Origin: Rugosimonospora acidiphila
GTDB taxonomy: Bacteria > Actinomycetota > Actinomycetes > Mycobacteriales > Micromonosporaceae
DNA: 64,000 bases
Reading direction: 5' to 3'
NCBI RefSeq assembly: GCF_039543385.1
Contig: NZ_BAABJQ010000030.1
Span: 46,695-110,694, forward strand
The notes under the pieces are model-generated. The model made no database searches. It saw only the letters and a program-made list of their open reading frames with translations, and was not told the DNA's origin. The stretch's first letter is position 1. Every line of letters begins with the position of its first letter. Below are positions 59,977-64,000 of this stretch, one piece after another. The position numbers and the translations under genes are program-made.

Positions 59977-61860
59977 TCAGGCCGGTGCGGCGATCAGTCG
60001 CCGGGCCGCGGTCAGGATGGCGTCCACCCCGATGCCGGCGGCGTCCATCAGTTCGGTGGACGTGCCCGAGGTGGGCAGGTCGCGCACTGCCAGATGAGTC
60101 AGGTGCAGCGGCTCCCCGAGGTCGGCCAGCGCCTCCAGCACGGCCGAGCCCAGGCCGCCCTCCGGGTAGTGGTCCTCCACCACCACCAGCCGGCCTCCGG
60201 TGGCCCGGACGGCGGCGACCAGCGCGTCGCGGTCCACCGGCTTGACCGAGTACAGGTCGATGACCCGGACGTCGGCGCCCTCGGCGGCCAGCGCGTCCGC
60301 GGCGGCCAGGCAGTTGTGCACGGTGACCCCGGCGCCGATGAGCGCCACTCGGTCCCGGTCGCCACCGCGCAGCTGCTTGCTGCCGCCGATCGGGAACTGC
60401 TCGTCGTTGCCGTACAGCACCGGGTAGGTGCCTCGGGTGGTGCGCAGGTAGCTGATGCCCTCACGGTCGGCCATCGCCGCCACCAGCGCCGCGCAGGAGA
60501 CCGCGTCGCACGGGTACAGCACCGTCGACCCGTGCACCGCGCGGATGCTGGCCAGGTCCTCCAGGCCCATCTGCGAGGGGCCGTCGGCGCCGATCTCCAC
60601 CCCGGCGTGCGAACCGCACAGGGCCAGGTTCGCCCGCGAGATGGCGGCCATCCGGATGAAGTCGTACGCGCGGGACAGGAACGCGGCGAACGTGGAGACG
60701 AACGGCCGGTACCCGCGCACCTGCAGCCCCACGGCCGCCGAGACCATCTGCTGTTCGGAGATGAACATCTCGAAGAACCGGTCCGGGTAGGTCTTGGCGA
60801 ACTCCTCGGCGTGCGTGGAGTCGCTGACCTCGCCGTCCAGGGCTACCACGCTGCCGCGCGCGCCCACCGCCAGCAGCGCGTCCCCGTACGCCTTGCGGGT
60901 GGCCACCTTGGCGCCCGGCTCGTAGTGTGGCAGCCGGATCTGGCCCCCGCCGTCCGGCGAGTGCGGGGTCGTCGGGTCGGGCGGCGTGCCGGCCACCACT
61001 ATCTCGCGTGCCCCGCCGAGCGCGGCCAGCGCCCGCTCCGCGACGTCGGGCTTAAGCGGCTTGCCGTGGAAGCCGTTCTGGTCCTCAATCTCCGGGACCC
61101 CGCGCCCCTTGACCGTGCGGGCCAGCACCACCGTCGGCGCCTCGGCGCCGCGCGCCCGCAGCAGGGCGGCGTCGATCTGCTCCAGGTCGTGCCCGTCGAC
61201 GCAGATCGCCTCGCAGCCGAACGCCTCGACCCGCCGCTGGTACGCGTCCAGGTCCCACTCCAACTCGGTCGGCCCGCGCTGGCCGAGCCGGTTGACGTCC
61301 ACAATGGCGGTGAGGTTGCGCAGCCGGTAGTGCCGCGCCTTGTCCAGCGCCTCCCAGATCGAGCCCTCAGCCATCTCGCTGTCCCCGCACAGCGCCCAGA
61401 CGTGGTACGGCAGCTTGTCGAGGTACCGGCCGGCGAGCGCGATGCCGACGGCGATGGGCAGCCCCTGCCCGAGCGAGCCGGTCGCGACGTCGACCCACGG
61501 GATCTCGGGCGTCGGGTGCCCCTGCAGCCGGGAACCGAACCGGCGGTACCCGTTCAGGAGTTCCTCGTCGGAAATCGCGCCGGTCGCCTTGAACACGGAG
61601 TACAGCAGCGGACTGGCGTGGCCCTTGGAGAAGATGAGGTGGTCGTTGCCGGGGTTGTCCGGGTGGGCCCAGTCGTAGCGCAGGTGCCGGGAGATGAGCA
61701 CGGCCAGCAGATCGGCCGCCGACAGGCTGGACGAAGGGTGCCCGGAGCCCGCGCTGGAACTGCTGCGGATGGAGTCGGCGCGCAGCTGTGCGGCCAGCTC
61801 GCGCAGTTCGTCGAGGTCGGCGGGGCGCAGCCCGGATACGGTCTTCGTCCTGACGGCCAT
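59977..61860 (-). CDS. Transketolase
   Basis: 627 residues, all three domains. TPP domain: GHPSSSLSAADLLAV, FSKGHASPLLYSVF, WALCGDSEMAEGSIWEALDK, IVDVNRLGQ. Pyrimidine domain: VALDGEVSDSTHAEEFAKTY, FFEMFISEQQMVSAAVGLQV. C-terminal domain: VIDLYSVKPVD. Swaps two-carbon units in the pentose phosphate pathway. The sequence is of the archaeal/DXS-like transketolase group rather than the E. coli TktA type, so it may be a second copy. GGAGG six bases before ATG. Confidence 0.92.
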   Translation of the reverse strand: MAVRTKTVSGLRPADLDELRELAAQLRADSIRSSSSAGSGHPSSSLSAADLLAVLISRHLRYDWAHPDNPGNDHLIFSKGHASPLLYSVFKATGAISDEELLNGYRRFGSRLQGHPTPEIPWVDVATGSLGQGLPIAVGIALAGRYLDKLPYHVWALCGDSEMAEGSIWEALDKARHYRLRNLTAIVDVNRLGQRGPTELEWDLDAYQRRVEAFGCEAICVDGHDLEQIDAALLRARGAEAPTVVLARTVKGRGVPEIEDQNGFHGKPLKPDVAERALAALGGAREIVVAGTPPDPTTPHSPDGGGQIRLPHYEPGAKVATRKAYGDALLAVGARGSVVALDGEVSDSTHAEEFAKTYPDRFFEMFISEQQMVSAAVGLQVRGYRPFVSTFAAFLSRAYDFIRMAAISRANLALCGSHAGVEIGADGPSQMGLEDLASIRAVHGSTVLYPCDAVSCAALVAAMADREGISYLRTTRGTYPVLYGNDEQFPIGGSKQLRGGDRDRVALIGAGVTVHNCLAAADALAAEGADVRVIDLYSVKPVDRDALVAAVRATGGRLVVVEDHYPEGGLGSAVLEALADLGEPLHLTHLAVRDLPTSGTSTELMDAAGIGVDAILTAARRLIAAPA

Positions 61861-62211
61861 GCTCGCCTCCAGCGCCTGGGTCGCGCGCCCCCGGCGGCGT
61901 ACGGGTGACGCCGCGCCGTACCGCAAGCCGGCCGACCCGCGTCGCGGGCCGGCCGACCGCCCTACGCGAACGATAACCACGGGAACCGGCGCGCGGGCGC
62001 CGACCGGGACACCGTCCGCCAATCGCGTGACCCGCGACGGGTTCATCCCTTCCGGGTGATGCCCGGGCACCACGGGGGGCGCGATGCTTGCCTCGCCAGC
62101 CGTGCCTTTCCGCCCGGCTCGGCCGGTGTGCCCCGGTCCGGCGTCGCGACCCCGGCCGGCGGCGCGATCGGCACCGATCGGGCTCGTCGCGCCTGACGAA
62201 GGGAGGATCTG
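61861..62211. promoter_or_regulatory. Divergent promoter region (transketolase / SCP2 gene)
   Basis: 351 bases with no convincing gene, promoter hexamer or palindrome. It must contain the start sites of both directions. GC content is as high as in the genes. Confidence 0.35.
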
Positions 62212-62577
62212 ATGCCGGATCCGACCGTCGAGCTGTTCGAGCGGCTCGGCCGCCGGGCCCACGATCCGATGCTGGAGTACGTGCGTGGCACGGTCCGGTT
62301 CGACCTCGCGACGGACGCGGAGATTCTCTACTGGTTGGTCACCATCGACGACGGCGACCTGAGGGTGACCAGGGAGGAGGCGGACGCGGACTGCGTCGTG
62401 CACAGCACCAAGGCCCGGTTCGACCGGATCGCGATCGGCTCGGAGAGCGCGATGGCGATGCTGCTGCGCGCGGAGGTCGTCGCGCACGGCGACATCCAGC
62501 TGCTCGTCCTGTTGGAGCGCCTGCTTCCCGGACCGCCCGGTGCGAAGGGCCCGCGACTGGCCAAGGGCGCGCGGTGA
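62212..62577 (+). CDS. SCP2 sterol-transfer-like domain protein
   Basis: 121 residues. GTVRFDLATDAEILYWLVTI, DCVVHSTKARFDRIAIG and EVVAHGDIQLLVLLERLLPG follow the SCP2 pattern (lipid-binding pocket). AAGGGAGG lies five bases before ATG 62212. Nine bases separate it from the next gene, so the pair is an operon. Its ligand is unknown. Confidence 0.8.
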   Translation: MPDPTVELFERLGRRAHDPMLEYVRGTVRFDLATDAEILYWLVTIDDGDLRVTREEADADCVVHSTKARFDRIAIGSESAMAMLLRAEVVAHGDIQLLVLLERLLPGPPGAKGPRLAKGAR

Positions 62578-62586
62578 GTGGGGACG

Positions 62587-64000
62587 ATGAGCGACAACCT
62601 GGTCCAGATCCTCCACGGCAACACGTTCGTGGTCAGCGACTCGAACGGGGACTTCGAGGAGTCGCCGGCCGCGGCCACCGGGCTGTTCTCGTTCGACACG
62701 CGGTTCCTGTCGACCTGGGTGCTGACCGTCAACGGTGATCGGCTGCAGGCGCTGTCAGTGGACGACCTGCAGTACTACGAAACCCGGTTCTTTCTGGTGC
62801 AGGGCGAGGCGACGCAGTACATCGACGCGAACGTGTCGGTCATCCGGCACCGCTGGGTCGGCAACAGCTTCCAGGAACGGTTGACCATCATCAACCACGA
62901 CCAGAAACCGGCCGACCTGACTCTGCGCATCGAGGCCGGCTCCGACTTCGCGGACCTTTTCGAAGTCCGCAACGTGCAGCCGAAGAAGGGGCGCAAGTAC
63001 GCCCGGATCGAGGACGGTTCGCTGTTTCTCGGATACGAGCGCGGCGCCTTCCGGCGGGAGACCACCATCACGCCGGTCGGGCCGGGGACCGTCGACGAGC
63101 ACGGGCTGACCTACCACGTGCGCATCGACCCGCAGCAGACCTGGACCACCGACGTGCTCGTCAAGACCAGGCTGCTCGGCCCGGGCGGCTCGGATTTCCG
63201 GGCGCCGCTGTCCGGCCGCGAGCAGCAGCGGCCCCAGGTGGCCCAGGACCTGAAGGAGTGGATGAGGAAGGCGCCGCGGCTGGACAGCGACTGGAAACTG
63301 CTGGTCTCCACCTACCGGCGCAGCCTGATCGACCTGGCCGCGCTGCGGTTCACGCCGCTGGCCGCACGCGGGCACGAGCTGCCCGCGGCCGGGCTGCCCT
63401 GGTTCATGAGCATTTTCGGCCGGGACAGCATCTTCACCAGCCTGCAGGCGCTGCCGTTCTACCCGGAGCTGGCCGAGGCGACGCTGGGGATACTCGGCCG
63501 GCTACAGGGATCCAGGTTGGACGACTTCCGGGAGGAGGAGCCGGGCAAGATCCTGCACGAGTTCCGGTACGGGGAGTCGGCGGCGTTCGAGGAGCAGCCC
63601 CACTCGCCGTACTACGGTGCGGCCGACAGCTCCGCGCTGTTCGTGATCCTGCTCGACGAGTACGAGCGGTGGACCGGCAAGGCGAAGGTGGTGCGCGCGT
63701 TCGAATCGCGGGCGCGGGCCGCCCTGGAGTGGATGGACACCTACGCCGACCTGGTCGGCAACGGGTACGTCTACTATCAGCGGCGCAACGAGCAGACCGG
63801 GCTGGAGAACCAGTGCTGGAAGGACTCCTGGGACTCCATCTCCTACCGGGACGGCCGGATCCCGGCGGGTCCGCGGGCGACGTGTGAGCTTCAGGGGTAT
63901 GCGTATGACGCGAAGCGGCGGGCGGCGCGGTTGGCGCGGGAGTTCTGGAACGATCCGGGGTTGGCGGATCGGCTTGAGGCGCAGGCGGCGGAGTTGAAGC
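62587..64000 (+). CDS. Second glycogen-debranching-type enzyme, 3' end outside window
   Basis: 471 residues visible. N-terminal beta domain (ILHGNTFVVSDSNGDFEESP, TGLFSFDTRFLSTWVLTVNG) and the start of the (alpha/alpha)6 barrel (LPWFMSIFGRDSIFTSLQAL, DDFREEEPGKILHEFRYGES, NQCWKDSWDSISYRDGR). Same family as the protein at 53880 but clearly divergent in sequence, so different substrates are likely. Coupled to the SCP2-like gene. The end of the barrel lies beyond base 64000. Confidence 0.88.
   Translation, partial: MSDNLVQILHGNTFVVSDSNGDFEESPAAATGLFSFDTRFLSTWVLTVNGDRLQALSVDDLQYYETRFFLVQGEATQYIDANVSVIRHRWVGNSFQERLTIINHDQKPADLTLRIEAGSDFADLFEVRNVQPKKGRKYARIEDGSLFLGYERGAFRRETTITPVGPGTVDEHGLTYHVRIDPQQTWTTDVLVKTRLLGPGGSDFRAPLSGREQQRPQVAQDLKEWMRKAPRLDSDWKLLVSTYRRSLIDLAALRFTPLAARGHELPAAGLPWFMSIFGRDSIFTSLQALPFYPELAEATLGILGRLQGSRLDDFREEEPGKILHEFRYGESAAFEEQPHSPYYGAADSSALFVILLDEYERWTGKAKVVRAFESRARAALEWMDTYADLVGNGYVYYQRRNEQTGLENQCWKDSWDSISYRDGRIPAGPRATCELQGYAYDAKRRAARLAREFWNDPGLADRLEAQAAELK

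Noticed and set aside
59977..62616. 879-residue extended transketolase
   Set aside because: The extra 250 N-terminal residues are antisense of the SCP2-like gene and intergenic DNA. ATG 61860 has GGAGG and begins the transketolase fold.

Overview
The window is about 72% GC and carries densely packed genes with GTG/ATG starts, frequent ATGA/GTGA stop-start overlaps and many secreted or cell-surface proteins. This points to a filamentous actinomycete. Gene content suggests a member of the Micromonosporaceae or a relative, but that is an inference from style and gene families, not from a marker gene. I see no rRNA, tRNA, CRISPR array, phage or intact insertion sequence.

Region 1 (1-17198) is a cell-surface glycan locus. 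A leftward operon holds capE and capF (UDP-L-FucNAc branch) and a WbuB-like glycosyltransferase cut by the window edge. A divergent rightward operon holds a DegT aminotransferase, a PglC-like undecaprenyl-phosphate sugar transferase and a GNAT acetyltransferase (bacillosamine-type branch), then a FemAB-like protein, a methyltransferase and a Wzx-like flippase. Two leftward methyltransferases, a GT2, two GT4 enzymes and a PglF/WbpM-type membrane dehydratase follow. No Wzy polymerase is visible.

Region 2 (17418-31456) is mixed: a secreted SGNH esterase, a TetR-methyltransferase pair with a perfect operator, a GntR / ADP-ribosylglycohydrolase / NCS1 permease / PfkB kinase operon resembling E. 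coli yegTUVW, a MHYT membrane sensor, an acetamidase/formamidase, a TPR protein and a 1287-residue HTH-nSTAND1-WD40 protein with two predicted seven-blade propellers.

Region 3 (31457-36916) is a thiamine locus: thiE leftward, and thiO-thiS-thiG and cytX-thiD rightward, each rightward unit under its own TPP riboswitch. Region 4 (36943-43882) encodes secreted proteins: a lipoprotein, an I36-type inhibitor, a beta-helix carbohydrate-active protein with duplicated F5/8C domains, a DUF4331 protein and a phage-like LAS-type peptidase candidate.

Region 5 (44512-50179) is the most unusual part. A 1082-residue lectin/DUF11/FnIII/Ig protein and a 178-residue secreted protein share a C-terminal WxL-like domain. 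Next to them lie a DUF916-type membrane-anchored partner and a small protein with an LPITG sorting signal. This is the gene set of the Firmicutes Csc/WxL surface complex in actinomycete form, with the last Trp motif lost.

Region 6 (50314-64000) has a small membrane protein, an enoyl-CoA hydratase-like protein, a CE3-like esterase with CBM2, an alpha/beta hydrolase behind an operator, a glycogen-debranching-type enzyme with a FadR-type regulator, a GGDEF-EAL protein, a methyltransferase, a transketolase, an SCP2 protein and a second debranching-type enzyme cut by the right edge. Short tandem repeats (9-32 bp) recur at or just past stop codons throughout the window.
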